Shown one piece after another: positions 9,298 to 24,284 of a stretch of DNA of 64,000 nt (the stretch's first letter is position 1; every line of letters starts with the position of its first letter). Location of the stretch: positions 168,325 through 232,324 of the forward strand of contig CAVUOB010000013.1 in the NCBI GenBank assembly GCA_963743035.1. Direction: 5' to 3'. The DNA comes from PALSA-911 sp963743035. GTDB lineage: Bacteria; Pseudomonadota; Alphaproteobacteria; Acetobacterales; Acetobacteraceae. The notes below the pieces were generated by a model. It saw nothing but the letters and a program-made list of their open reading frames with translations. It searched no databases and was not told the origin of the DNA. A program made the translations under genes and the position numbers.

Positions 9298-10773
9298 TCA
9301 GAACGCGACCCAGGCGAACAGATAGAGCGTGTTGTTGCCGCTGGCGTTGCGCCCATTGCCGTCATAGTTCTGTGACGCGCCGTTGAACTCGGTGAAGATG
9401 GTGTATTGCACGCCGAGCTTCAGGTTCGCCCACGGCCCCATCCAGGATTCCGCCTTGCCGAACGGTATCCAGTCGGCCTCGATGATGAAGGCATTGGTGT
9501 TCGGCTTGCCGTTGGCGCTGCCGGTGACCGGCGGCGGCAGGCCGGTGGCGGGGTCGGTCGCGCCGTACAGCGCCATGTTCTGGTTGCCCCAGGTCTTCTG
9601 CCAGGCCAACGTCAGGCCATAGGTCTGCTGGTAGAAATAGGACGCGTTCATCCGGATCTGGTTCAGGCTGTTGCTGACCTGATCCGAACTGCCGGCCGCG
9701 AAGGCGCCGTTCAGGTTCTGCTGCTCGTGCACGTAGATGCCGTACAGCGTCCCCACATGCGTACCGTCGCCGAGGAACTGGTAGCCGCCGTCCACCGCTA
9801 TGTCGGAGTAGTTGTTGCGGCCGAAACTGGAATCGACGCTGCGCATCTTGTCGCCGGTTTGCGGATTGAAGTCGGAATACAGGAACAAGGTGCCGACATG
9901 CGCCGATTGGGCATTCCAGTTCCATTCGTAAGCGGCGCGCAGATAGGGTGCGATGCCGTTGGTGCCGCCGAGCGGGTTGGCCGGATAGGTGGTGCCTGCG
10001 GCGCTGAGCAGGGATGGCCCGTAGGATGAATAGCCGCCCGCCTCCAGGTACAGGCTCTTGTCGTACCAGGCATAGCCGGTCACGCCGATCGTGTTGCCGA
10101 TCATCGCCCCGGTCAGCAATGGCTGCGCCTGCGGCACCGGCATGAAGGCAGAAGCGACGTACGGATAGCCCCAGGCAAAGGTGGAGTTGAACGGATCCTG
10201 CACGGTCGGACCGTTGTTGACGGACATGCCGACGCGCAGCTCGGTGCCCTTGACATCGAACGGCGTGGTCAACCGCAGATCGGTATTGTCGAGCTTGAAG
10301 GTGCTGGTGATGCCGTTGAAGGTGCCCTGGATGAAGCCGCCCAGATAATCCGTCGCCCGCCCGGCCAGGAACACGCTGATCTGGTCCATGGCGAAGTTGT
10401 TGTTGGTCGCGTAATGCTGCGGCTGGGTGCCATCCGGCACGCTGCTGCCGGTATTGTTGAAGGAGCCGAGCAGCATGGCCGATAGCGGGATCTGCGAGGC
10501 AATCCCCTCGCCGCCCTGCTGCGTGTAGCCGCCGATCTTGAACGCCCGGCCGAATGGCGTGAGCTGCGGGCCGAAGGCGCCGATATGGCAGGCGGTGCAG
10601 GGCTGGCCGGTCTGCGCGGCGAAGCTCGGGACCGCCTCGGCCGGTGTGGTGCTCAGCAGGCACCCTGCTGCCAGGAAGGCCGCCATCAGGGCCTTTGTTC
10701 CAGACAGCGTCTGCAGCATTCGCCGCATTGGGGATAACCCCCGCGGGGGCGAATCGGCCGTGCGATGGAACAT
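9298..10773 (-). CDS. Outer-membrane beta-barrel with N-terminal monohaem cytochrome c motif (Cyc2-like)
   Basis: 491 residues. A basic N-terminus and hydrophobic segment (LMAAFLAAGCLLSTTPAEA) form a signal peptide. Then comes VPSFAAQTGQPCTACH, with haem Cys59, Cys62 and His63, followed by LTPFGRAFKIGGY. The remaining 400 or so residues are alternating, aromatic- and Gly/Asn-rich strands ending in a terminal Phe, as expected of an outer-membrane barrel. The order signal - single CxxCH with SFxxQTG before and FGRxFKxxGY after - barrel is the hallmark layout of Cyc2-type fused cytochrome-porins, which move electrons across the outer membrane in iron oxidisers. Substrate is not proven here. The start at 10773 has AAGGGAG upstream; Met16 is an alternative. 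It heads a redox gene cluster. Confidence 0.82.
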   Translation of the reverse strand: MFHRTADSPPRGLSPMRRMLQTLSGTKALMAAFLAAGCLLSTTPAEAVPSFAAQTGQPCTACHIGAFGPQLTPFGRAFKIGGYTQQGGEGIASQIPLSAMLLGSFNNTGSSVPDGTQPQHYATNNNFAMDQISVFLAGRATDYLGGFIQGTFNGITSTFKLDNTDLRLTTPFDVKGTELRVGMSVNNGPTVQDPFNSTFAWGYPYVASAFMPVPQAQPLLTGAMIGNTIGVTGYAWYDKSLYLEAGGYSSYGPSLLSAAGTTYPANPLGGTNGIAPYLRAAYEWNWNAQSAHVGTLFLYSDFNPQTGDKMRSVDSSFGRNNYSDIAVDGGYQFLGDGTHVGTLYGIYVHEQQNLNGAFAAGSSDQVSNSLNQIRMNASYFYQQTYGLTLAWQKTWGNQNMALYGATDPATGLPPPVTGSANGKPNTNAFIIEADWIPFGKAESWMGPWANLKLGVQYTIFTEFNGASQNYDGNGRNASGNNTLYLFAWVAF

Positions 10774-10934
10774 TGGCGCCTGCTCCCTTCTCAGGTTCGA
10801 TTAAGAAACATTAATCAACCTGTAAGGAGCGAACTTGATCTATGTCAATCGATGTGTCCGTCTATGACGGGTTCCTGGGCGGAGTGTTGCGATGCCGACA
10901 CACAAACGCAGTGGTCGCGTTTCCGTGTTGGACG

Positions 10935-11336
10935 CTATTTGACGGTCGCGAGATAAGCGATCAGATCGGCCCGCTTGGTGTCGTCCTTCAGGCCGCCATA
11001 GGTCATCGTGGTTCCCGGGATCACCGTGCGCGGAGCCTGGAGATACCTGTCGAGGGTCGCCGCATCCCAGGTTAGGTTCGCATTCTGGTTGGCGGGGGAA
11101 TAGTGGAAGCCAAACTCCGATCCCGTTTTGCGGCCGACGACCCCGAACAGGCTCGGTCCAACACCATTCCGGCCGGGTTGCGCGGAGTGGCAGATGGAGC
11201 AGACGTTCGTGAAAACCGACTTGCCAGCCGCGGGATCCGCCGCAAGGGCGGACGATGCCGCACCGATCAGGGCCATTCCGGTGAACGACAGTGCGAACGC
11301 GATTGCGGCGGACCTCTTCATGGCATTGTCGGTCAT
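10935..11336 (-). CDS. Small periplasmic class I cytochrome c
   Basis: 133 residues from the ATG at 11336, which has GGAG at good spacing. The signal peptide ends near ASSALA, then ADPAAGKSVFTNVCSICH gives haem Cys46, Cys49 and His50. The TMTYGGL segment supplies the distal Met, and the protein ends in the usual helix (KRADLIAYLATVK). It belongs to the cytochrome c2/c550 type of mobile carriers. It is encoded upstream of, and on the same strand as, the barrel-cytochrome. It is a natural candidate to receive electrons from that protein in the periplasm, which is inference from gene order. Confidence 0.92.
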   Translation of the reverse strand: MTDNAMKRSAAIAFALSFTGMALIGAASSALAADPAAGKSVFTNVCSICHSAQPGRNGVGPSLFGVVGRKTGSEFGFHYSPANQNANLTWDAATLDRYLQAPRTVIPGTTMTYGGLKDDTKRADLIAYLATVK

Positions 11337-11368
11337 TATCGCTTCTCCTTGGTTGCGGATGACGCCCG

Positions 11369-11421
11369 CATCGACGGGCGTCCGCATCGACAGGCGTACG
11401 TCAAAACAAATACCGTACGTA
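11369..11421. repeat. Short imperfect direct repeats in a divergent promoter region
   Basis: Two near-identical 16-base units (GCATCGACGGGCGTCC and GCATCGACAGGCGTAC) lie back to back. They are followed by a second CGTACGT about 12 bases on. The stretch sits in the 242-base region between the divergent cytochrome c (11336) and hemerythrin-like (11579) genes, so it may include operator elements. Confidence 0.35.
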
Positions 11422-11578
11422 AGCTTGCGCGTCGCAATACGCATCGCGTTGCCACACGACCGGGTAACTGCGGCTGTCTTCGTACAGGCAACTCGCGTCT
11501 TATGCAACCTTTGCCTCATTGCAAAGATCGCAAAAAGGGGCGATGATCGCTCAAATAAAGCGCCGAGGAGCGAATGCC

Positions 11579-12127
11579 ATGAAGTCGGTATCTTCCGTCA
11601 CTACGGCCATCATCTTCGTTGCTGCCATTGGGCTGACCGGTGCTGCGGGCATCGCTGCCGCTCAGACATCGTCGCATGTCGGGGATATTCCGCAGTCGCT
11701 TCGGGTTGAACACGACAACACGCTGACGCAACTGACGAGGTTGAGCCACAAGCACGGACCGGTCGGGGTGGAAGCGCGCAAGGCGCTGGTGCTCTTCAAG
11801 AAGCATCTGCTACGGGAGGAGGAGTTCATCCTTCCGCCCCTGACGCTGCTGTCGGCCCTGGCCGACGGAAAGATCACACCCGATATGAAATGGGCGATCG
11901 CGATGTCCGACCGCGTCAAGGCGGAGCGTGAGGAGACCTTTCTCGAACACACGCGGATCACCGACGCGTTGAACACGCTCGCGGCGGCGGCCCGGACGGC
12001 ACATGACCAGGAAGCGCTCGATTTCGCGCAAGGTGCGGCGGCCGAATCGCTCAACGATATCGAAATAACAGAGCCGACATCCATCGTGATCGGCGACTAC
12101 CTTCGGGCCAGGCTGCCCGCGCAATAG
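11579..12127 (+). CDS. Exported hemerythrin-like (HHE-type) protein
   Basis: 182 residues from the ATG at 11579, with AGGAG eight bases upstream. A signal peptide (TTAIIFVAAIGLTGAAGIAAA) is followed by an all-helical domain. Candidate metal ligands fit the HHE pattern: His45 in LRVEHDNTL, His76 and Glu80/81 in KKHLLREEEFILPPL, and a later His in FLEHTRITDAL. Hemerythrin-like domains bind a di-iron centre that can carry oxygen or sense redox state. Most bacterial examples are cytoplasmic, so an exported one next to cytochrome genes is notable. It is divergent from the cytochrome c gene and convergent with the two membrane-protein genes. The assignment rests on ligand spacing only. Confidence 0.65.
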   Translation: MKSVSSVTTAIIFVAAIGLTGAAGIAAAQTSSHVGDIPQSLRVEHDNTLTQLTRLSHKHGPVGVEARKALVLFKKHLLREEEFILPPLTLLSALADGKITPDMKWAIAMSDRVKAEREETFLEHTRITDALNTLAAAARTAHDQEALDFAQGAAAESLNDIEITEPTSIVIGDYLRARLPAQ

Positions 12128-12135
12128 AAGCCGGG

Positions 12136-12483
12136 CTACTTGCCTTGCAGCAGGTCCATGAACGGCGGGAAGGTCATCAGCAGACTGAGCGCCAGTAGCA
12201 CAAACGCGGCGAAATTGACCTTTGCGATCGCGACCTGGCGATTTGCCCAGCGGCGCCCGAGAACGAACCACATGATCAGCCAGACGACGATCGCCGTCGA
12301 CGTTACGCCGGAGAGGCCGCCGGTCGGTCCATAGAAGGTCAACAGATGCGAGACCGTGGGAAACGCATCTTCGAGCGTCGCGAAAAGTCCGACGGCAAAG
12401 CAGCCTATGCCGGCCGCAAGAATTGCGGCGGCGCCCGGTCCGTTCGGGATGGAGGCCCTTTCCAGCGGTTCCTCCCGGCTCAT
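12136..12483 (-). CDS. Small membrane protein (three predicted helices), unknown function
   Basis: 115 residues from the ATG at 12483, which directly follows the stop of the upstream gene at 12486, so the two are translationally linked. Hydrophobic segments are AAAILAAGIGCFAVGLFATL, TSTAIVVWLIMWFVLGRRW and FAAFVLLALSLLMTFPPF. A GPTGGLSGVTS loop lies between the first two. One His (SHLLTFYG) sits near the membrane. I do not recognise a family. The pairing with the larger His-containing membrane protein suggests a two-subunit complex. Confidence 0.7.
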   Translation of the reverse strand: MSREEPLERASIPNGPGAAAILAAGIGCFAVGLFATLEDAFPTVSHLLTFYGPTGGLSGVTSTAIVVWLIMWFVLGRRWANRQVAIAKVNFAAFVLLALSLLMTFPPFMDLLQGK

Positions 12484-12485
12484 GC

Positions 12486-13052
12486 CTATTCCCCCTGCAT
12501 GATCTCGAACGTCGTACCGCCGCGGACAGGCGCGTATTTGTTCAGGAATGCACCGAATATTCCGGCCACGCCCGTGGCGATGAAGGCGATGACCGCGAAG
12601 ACCAGCACGGCGGTACGAATGCCCCGCTGCCGGTTCAGTGCCGGCCCATATTTCATGAACACATAGGCCACCATCGTCATGGCGATGGGAGCCAGCCAGG
12701 CCACATGCTCCTTCCATTCCATCCCGAGACTGTGCCAGCCGGACGTCTTGGGGCTCGATAGCAGGAGCCGCCGCGGATAATCGGCAAGATCGACGGCGCC
12801 GGGGGGCGGAGAGGCCCGATACCAGGGGTAAACGATATAGGCACCGGAGATTACCGTGGCCCAGGCCAGGATGATCATGGCCGCGAGATAGACCTTGAGC
12901 GCTATATGGCCGCCGACACTCGCGTTATTCGGCATGCCCGGCGCGGAGATACGATAGAGTTCGGCAAGCGCGCCAGAGAATGCGAGCATGAACAGGGCAC
13001 CGAACCCCATGCCGTGCAGAACGGTCAGAAGATCGCGGAGCGAGATCTCCAT
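12486..13052 (-). CDS. Four-helix membrane protein with conserved-looking histidines, possible cytochrome b-like subunit
   Basis: 188 residues from the ATG at 13052, preceded by AAGGA. Four hydrophobic helices lie at about 10-32, 49-72, 112-135 and 146-170. His13 (VLHGMGFG), His49 (GGHIALKV), His107 and His116 (WHSLGMEWKEHVAWL) are at or inside helices, an arrangement that could bind b-type haem. No catalytic motif is present. It is the first gene of the pair with 12136 and sits in the cluster with two c-type cytochromes and a hemerythrin-like protein. A quinone-linked or cytochrome-linked role is inference. No named family recognised. Confidence 0.7.
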   Translation of the reverse strand: MEISLRDLLTVLHGMGFGALFMLAFSGALAELYRISAPGMPNNASVGGHIALKVYLAAMIILAWATVISGAYIVYPWYRASPPPGAVDLADYPRRLLLSSPKTSGWHSLGMEWKEHVAWLAPIAMTMVAYVFMKYGPALNRQRGIRTAVLVFAVIAFIATGVAGIFGAFLNKYAPVRGGTTFEIMQGE

Positions 13053-13290
13053 GAAGTCCTTTCCGGTTTGACGAACGCAATCACACAGGATTCCCCTGAC
13101 GAGCGGCCCATCCCATCCCTGTCGAAGGTATGCTAGCTGTTGATAGACGCATCGTGCAACGATGGAACCGTCCGCAAGGCCGCCGAAGCTCCACGGGTTG
13201 GTCGCAGATGGCCGCGTGGGTGGGCGCCCCGACCTGCAACTGCGCATGCAGTCGCAAATTTCCCATCAACAGCCGGATAGACTGCCGCCC

Positions 13291-14049
13291 CTAATCTGGC
13301 AGCACCTCCACGCCGTCGCCCAGCGCGAACCGGCCGCCCTCGATCACCTCGGCATGGATACCCAAATCCGAATGACCGTACAGCCGCTGCAGCTCCTCCA
13401 CCGGGTCCGCATCCCGTTGTGCCGTCTCTGGGTTCACCTGCGTTGCCGCGCAGCGCGTGATCCGCTTGTTCACCCGCAGCAGCGCGCCGCCGAGCTGGAT
13501 CGTCCGTCCGACCCATTGCAGCTCGCTCCACGGCGTCGCCCCGTTGAACCACACATTCGCCCGGAACCGCCGCCGATGCCGGCGCGCGCCCACCTTGGCC
13601 TCATAGTCGCGCAGGCTGGCCAGATTGATCAGGCTGACCACGGGGGTCCGCTGGTCGGCGAACACGTGCCCGGGCAGATAATGGAACCGCGGCTGGCCGC
13701 GCGCCTCCTCGCCCAGAAAGCCCGTCAGATAGGCGGCGATCCGCTCCCGTCCCTCCGGGCTCAGCGCGTCTTCCACCACCCCCGACCCGTCCGGCGCGCG
13801 GATGGCGAGCAGCCCGCTCCGCTCATCGAAATGCGATCGCAGCGCGGCGATCCGCCCGTTCTTCATCAGGCACATGAAGTGATATTTCGGCAGCCACCCC
13901 GGCGCCGCCGGATCGAACCCGGAATCGCCCTGGGCCAGCGCGAAAGCACGGTCCCACGGGATCACCCCGCCGGACTGGACCTCCGCCTGTTCCAGCGCCT
14001 CGGCCGTCAGGCCCTTTACCGGGAAGCGATAGAGATGTTCGATGCGCAT
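13291..14049 (-). CDS. MOSC domain protein
   Basis: 252 residues. The N-terminal MOSC beta-barrel motif (LYRFPVKGL) and the C-terminal MOSC domain with RCAATQVNPETAQRD are intact, including the Cys of CAAT expected to hold a sulfur or molybdenum cofactor ligand. Proteins of this type relate to molybdenum cofactor sulfurases and to YcbX-like reductases of N-hydroxylated compounds. No ferredoxin domain is fused here. The gene is divergent from clpB. Confidence 0.9.
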   Translation of the reverse strand: MRIEHLYRFPVKGLTAEALEQAEVQSGGVIPWDRAFALAQGDSGFDPAAPGWLPKYHFMCLMKNGRIAALRSHFDERSGLLAIRAPDGSGVVEDALSPEGRERIAAYLTGFLGEEARGQPRFHYLPGHVFADQRTPVVSLINLASLRDYEAKVGARRHRRRFRANVWFNGATPWSELQWVGRTIQLGGALLRVNKRITRCAATQVNPETAQRDADPVEELQRLYGHSDLGIHAEVIEGGRFALGDGVEVLPD

Positions 14050-14066
14050 AATTGCAGGCCTCCCCC

Positions 14067-14094
14067 CTTGAGCCCAGTCTGCGCTGAACCATCT
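14067..14094 (+). promoter_or_regulatory. Candidate heat-shock (sigma-32-like) promoter for clpB
   Basis: CTTG at 14067 and CCATCT at 14089 are separated by 18 bases, near the alphaproteobacterial sigma-32 pattern (CTTG, 17-18 bases, CYTAT-like). It lies about 80 bases upstream of clpB, a gene classically under heat-shock control. The -10 match is imperfect. Confidence 0.3.
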
Positions 14095-14174
14095 GTTTTC
14101 TCAAAGGTCCGTTTTCGTCGCCTGCTATTTAGGGACGGGAGAGGGCCGGTCGCCTACTGAAAGGGACATCTGAT

Positions 14175-16754
<2,580 letters not shown>

Positions 16755-16760
16755 GTAAGG

Positions 16761-16788
16761 AAGGTCGGGGCCAAGCCCCGACCTTTTT
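16761..16788 (+). terminator. Rho-independent terminator of clpB
   Basis: An 11-bp perfect stem (AAGGTCGGGGC / GCCCCGACCTT) around a CAA loop runs into five T residues, six bases after the clpB stop codon. Confidence 0.9.
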
Positions 16789-17099
16789 CACGCGCCGCGT
16801 GGGCGGGTGAGCCAGGTGATTGCGATGTCGGAGCGTGGCTGTGCCCGGCAAGCGAGGGTTTGGCCGGCTGCGATCTGGGTGGGGCTCAGCGAGGCGTCGC
16901 TGTGGGGCAGCATCTGCACCTCGCCGCTGTCGAGGCGAGACACGCAGACACCGCAATTGCCACTGGCGCAGCCATAGGGGTAGTCAACCCCGGCCGCGAC
17001 CGCCGCATGCAGGATCGGCCGGTCGGCCGGGCAATCGATGACCTGTCCGGTATTGCCCAGCGTGACCTTGAAGATGGCCGGGGTCAGGGCGCTCATCAC
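16788..17099 (-). CDS. Plant-type [2Fe-2S] ferredoxin
   Basis: 103 residues with the cluster ligands Cys44, Cys49 and Cys52 in CASGNCGVC and Cys84 in LACRAQ, the classic CxxxxCxxC...C pattern. The fold and length fit a free-standing electron carrier. Its start overlaps the end of the cupin gene by four bases, so the two are co-translated. It may serve as electron donor or partner to an oxygenase, but no reductase gene is adjacent. Confidence 0.92.
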   Translation of the reverse strand: MMSALTPAIFKVTLGNTGQVIDCPADRPILHAAVAAGVDYPYGCASGNCGVCVSRLDSGEVQMLPHSDASLSPTQIAAGQTLACRAQPRSDIAITWLTRPRGA

Positions 17100-17692
17100 G
17101 CATCCACCAGGGCGCGGCGGGAGGGTAGGGCGCGCACGGTCCCGAATTCCGGGTGGTACCAGACCACCGAAGGAAACCGCGTGAGCGCGTAGCCATACAG
17201 GGCGAGCCCGATGGCCGGCTGATTGCCCAGCACCTCGGTGGCATGGATGTCATGATCCGCCATCGCAATGGCGGTGCCGGGTGCGACGGTGGCACCGCTG
17301 GTCTCCTCCACTGTGGCATGGCCAGGAATGCTGGCGTCATCCGTTCGACGATAGAAGCGGTGCAATTCCACGCCGGAGATGCCGGCATTGATGCACCAGA
17401 TCCCATGGTCGTGCGGGGCGGCCATCTTCCCTGGGAGATTGATGGTGAGATAGAGGCCCAACCCGTCCCCATCTTCCTCGGCCAGCTTATGGGAGCGGCC
17501 CTGCGCGACCGGCGCGGCAAAATCGTCGGGCGGGAACAGCTCGGTTCGGGCGGCAAGGCGGACCAACAGTGTCTTCACCTGTTCCAGGGCCGCCGGTGTG
17601 GCCCCCGCGTTGTCGATGATCGCGTGTGCCTTGCGCAGCAACGTCTTGCAGGCGGAGAGACGCTTCGTTGAGAGCGGTGGGCTGGCTGGCAT
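17096..17692 (-). CDS. Cysteine dioxygenase-family cupin (thiol dioxygenase-like)
   Basis: 198 residues. The cupin metal motif PHDHGIWC gives His94 and His96, with a further His in DHDIH near 147-150, as in cysteine dioxygenases that use a three-His iron site. Such enzymes oxidise cysteine, 3-mercaptopropionate or related thiols to sulfinates. The gene overlaps a [2Fe-2S] ferredoxin, which thiol dioxygenases themselves do not need, so the real reaction may differ. Confidence 0.75.
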   Translation of the reverse strand: MPASPPLSTKRLSACKTLLRKAHAIIDNAGATPAALEQVKTLLVRLAARTELFPPDDFAAPVAQGRSHKLAEEDGDGLGLYLTINLPGKMAAPHDHGIWCINAGISGVELHRFYRRTDDASIPGHATVEETSGATVAPGTAIAMADHDIHATEVLGNQPAIGLALYGYALTRFPSVVWYHPEFGTVRALPSRRALVDA

Positions 17693-18330
17693 CCGAACCT
17701 CCTGGGCGCTTGTTGGGTGCGTTTCCTGGCGGAAAGCCTAGGTTGCGACGGGATGGAGTGCCAACGATTTCTGGCTGGCTTGCGAAGCGTCGCTTCCCAT
17801 GCGTTGAACGCATAGCTAACCTGTTAGCCATCCATTTTCGTCGGGGGACTCCTGATGGCGTCCCGCTGCCACGGGTTTTCTGTGTATTTTCAATGCATTG
17901 TGCTTCTGATTTGGCAGGATGACCCCTCTTTGTCATGGCGTTGACATGGGTTGGGTGGGCGACTAGAACCCGCACCTCGCCGACGGGCACCACGCTCTGC
18001 GGCACTCCGGCAACGGGGCGTTCATTGACAATTGTATAAGCTAGGAAGGGATACGTTGGCGGCGTCCTTGGTATTTTCGCCTTAGGGTGGGGATAGGTTT
18101 GGGGTTTTCTGGTGGTCTGGATTTTTGGATCTGGGCTTACTGGTCGACTTTCTGGGACGTGCTGTTGATGTATCTTTGATGCGTTAAAGTACGCTTTAGA
18201 ATGAGCTCTGGTTGTTTGCTGGGCTTGGTCCTTTGGGATTGGGTTGGGTGGATGATTGGGGTGACCACGAGTTCGGGTTCTGTTCGTTGAGGGCTTTGGT
18301 TCTGCTTTGGTGGGACTGGGGTTTGAGATG
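17693..18330. other. Leader/promoter region of the rRNA operon, no gene
   Basis: About 640 bases without a credible gene, clearly lower in GC and rich in T/G on the plus strand compared with the flanks. It contains a good promoter at 17941 and a second TTGACA at 18025 with only a poor -10. The rest is expected to be the transcribed leader before 16S. Confidence 0.6.
17941..17969 (+). promoter_or_regulatory. Candidate sigma-70 promoter of the rRNA operon
   Basis: A perfect TTGACA -35 box, a 17-base spacer and TAGAAC as -10. It lies about 360 bases before the 16S 5' end, a normal leader length. Confidence 0.55.
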
Positions 18331-19819
<1,489 letters not shown>

Positions 19820-20016
19820 AAGGATTTTTGCTGATGCTGGGCTTCGGCCTGGTTTGGCGAAAACCTTAAATGCTTCCGGCGGATGCCGGAGGCGCTTCTC
19901 CGGATTGATCTGGAGAACTTCAGGCTGGCGCCGCCAGCGTATCCCTTCCCTGTGTAATGTCCGGATCGCGCCGCAGGAGGTTTCTCCTGGTTTGGTTGTG
20001 GTCTGATCCTGGTCTT

Positions 20017-20093
<77 letters not shown>

Positions 20094-20100
20094 AATCGCT

Positions 20101-20173
20101 GGGGGCGTAGCTCAGCTGGGAGAGCACCTGCTTTGCAAGCAGGGGGTCAGCGGTTCGATCCCGCTCGTCTCCA
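20101..20173 (+). tRNA. tRNA-Ala (TGC)
   Basis: GGGGGCG pairs with CGTCTCC to form the acceptor stem (two G-U pairs). The anticodon loop is TTTGCAA and the T-arm is GGTTCGATCC. After the discriminator A the DNA reads CCG rather than CCA, so the last base of the tail is not encoded and must be added by the CCA enzyme. The altered base begins a hairpin repeat. Confidence 0.96.
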
Positions 20174-20250
20174 CCGCGCTACCCCTTGGTCGCGCGAGGC
20201 TGGAGCGAGCTGCGGACGCCTCCAACCCGCGCTACCCCTTGGTAGCGCGC
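20174..20250. repeat. Two-copy hairpin repeat abutting tRNA-Ala
   Basis: The unit CGCGCTACCCCTTGGT occurs at about 20175 and again at 20228. The second copy forms a perfect 9-bp stem (CGCGCTACC / GGTAGCGCG) with a CCTT loop; the first has one mismatch. The first unit overlaps the place where the tRNA CCA should end. The rest of the spacer up to the 23S start (about 460 bases) shows no gene. Confidence 0.6.
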
Positions 20251-20380
20251 TGGTAGCGAGGCGGCCGATCCGCTCGAGGCGACTTACACGGGAAGAAAAC
20301 AAGTTTCGCAATGGCCTGGTCTGAGTGACATCGGACGGGTTGTTGCGCGAATGTTTCCTAGCTTTCGATTGGGAACAGCT

Positions 20381-20392
20381 GTTCTTTCAATT
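20381..20392 (+). promoter_or_regulatory. Candidate boxA antitermination element in the 16S-23S spacer
   Basis: TGTTCTTTCAAT resembles the boxA core TGCTCTTTA recognised by NusB/NusE during rRNA transcription. It lies about 330 bases before the 23S start, within the spacer. Single motif match, so tentative. Confidence 0.35.
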
Positions 20393-20712
20393 GTGAATCA
20401 GGTTCTGGTACGTCTCTGGACGTGCTGTCTCGGGCTCTGCCCGGCGGGTGTGCGAACACCGGCCTGGGGGAGAAACCGGGCTTTTGGCGTTGTGATGGCG
20501 CCTTGAGCAAGCTGCGATGTCTGACCGACCATCCTCGAGAGGGGGTGTTCCAGCAGCGGATGGCGACTACGCTTCAGAGGCGATGAATAGCGATGTGCTG
20601 AGTGAATGACATGCCAGCCAATGTGATTGGAAGATTTGCTCCCGGTATTTTTGGGGGTGGATGGTTCCTGCACATGGTGGGTTGGTTTTCGGGGCGACCC
20701 GAAGGCCATTGA

Positions 20713-23452
<2,740 letters not shown>

Positions 23453-23648
23453 AATCCGATCTATCTGTCCCCGACAGACGATCGAAACCACCATGCGCAG
23501 CAATCATCCACTTCCGGCAGACAAAGCCAAAGCACATCGCAAACACCTTACCAGAACCTGCATCGCACTCCCTGACGGGGGGCGAGTGTATGCCCGGTAG
23601 ACGGCATACGCTGGCGCGTTTCGCCAAAGCGAAACGCTGGATTAGATG

Positions 23649-23766
23649 ACCTGGTGGCCATGGCGGGGTCCCCCCACCCGATCCCATCCCGAACTCGGCC
23701 GTGAAAAACCCCAGCGCCCATGGTACTGCGTCTCAAGACGCGGGAGAGTAGGTCGCCGCCAGGTCT
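23649..23766 (+). rRNA. rrf: 5S ribosomal RNA
   Basis: ACCTGGTGGCCATGGCGGG at the 5' end pairs with the closing CCGCCAGGTCT. The central CCCATCCCGAACTCGG is diagnostic. Follows 23S after about 200 bases with no gene between. Ends approximate. Confidence 0.95.
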
Positions 23767-23807
23767 TCTAATCCACCCAAAAACCAAACCAACACACAAA
23801 CCACCCG

Positions 23808-23884
<77 letters not shown>

Positions 23885-23895
23885 GAGATAGAAAG

Positions 23896-23925
23896 CCCCC
23901 AGGAACACTCGTTCCCGGGGGTTTT
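23896..23925 (+). terminator. Rho-independent terminator of the rRNA operon
   Basis: CCCCCAGGAAC pairs with GTTCCCGGGGG (one A-C mismatch) around ACTC and is followed by TTTT. It begins 12 bases after tRNA-fMet. Confidence 0.85.
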
Positions 23926-24031
23926 CGTTCGTGGTCACGCCAGATCAATGCCCGCCAACAGCGCCCGCCAGCGGGCCCGCGATCACGTATCCGCCCGGTG
24001 AGCGCCGCCGGAAAGCGGACGGTTCGTCGCA

Positions 24032-24057
24032 GTCTTCAATCCACGTCTTCAATCCAC
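24032..24057. repeat. Tandem 13-base duplication
   Basis: GTCTTCAATCCAC occurs twice back to back in the 358-base stretch between the rRNA terminator and the PRC-barrel gene. That stretch holds no other recognisable gene and presumably includes the promoter of the PRC-barrel gene. Confidence 0.6.
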
Positions 24058-24284
24058 CCTCCCGGTGGCGGACGAGACCGAAACGCCGACCCGCTGGATG
24101 CCGCGCTGGCATATACGAATGCCGACACGGCATTGGCATTCCTGCGTGCGAAGGTTCAATTGGAAGGGCGGAAGCGGTTTCGCCTGTGATCATCTTCACC
24201 AGGCAACTTCCGAAAAACACAGGGGCGACGGGCATGATCAAGACCATTCTGATCGTCGTCTCTTTCCGCCAACAGGAGAATCCC

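Noticed and set aside
18025..18054. Second TTGACA before 16S, considered as a P2 promoter
   Set aside because: No acceptable -10 at 16-18 bases; left as a mention only.
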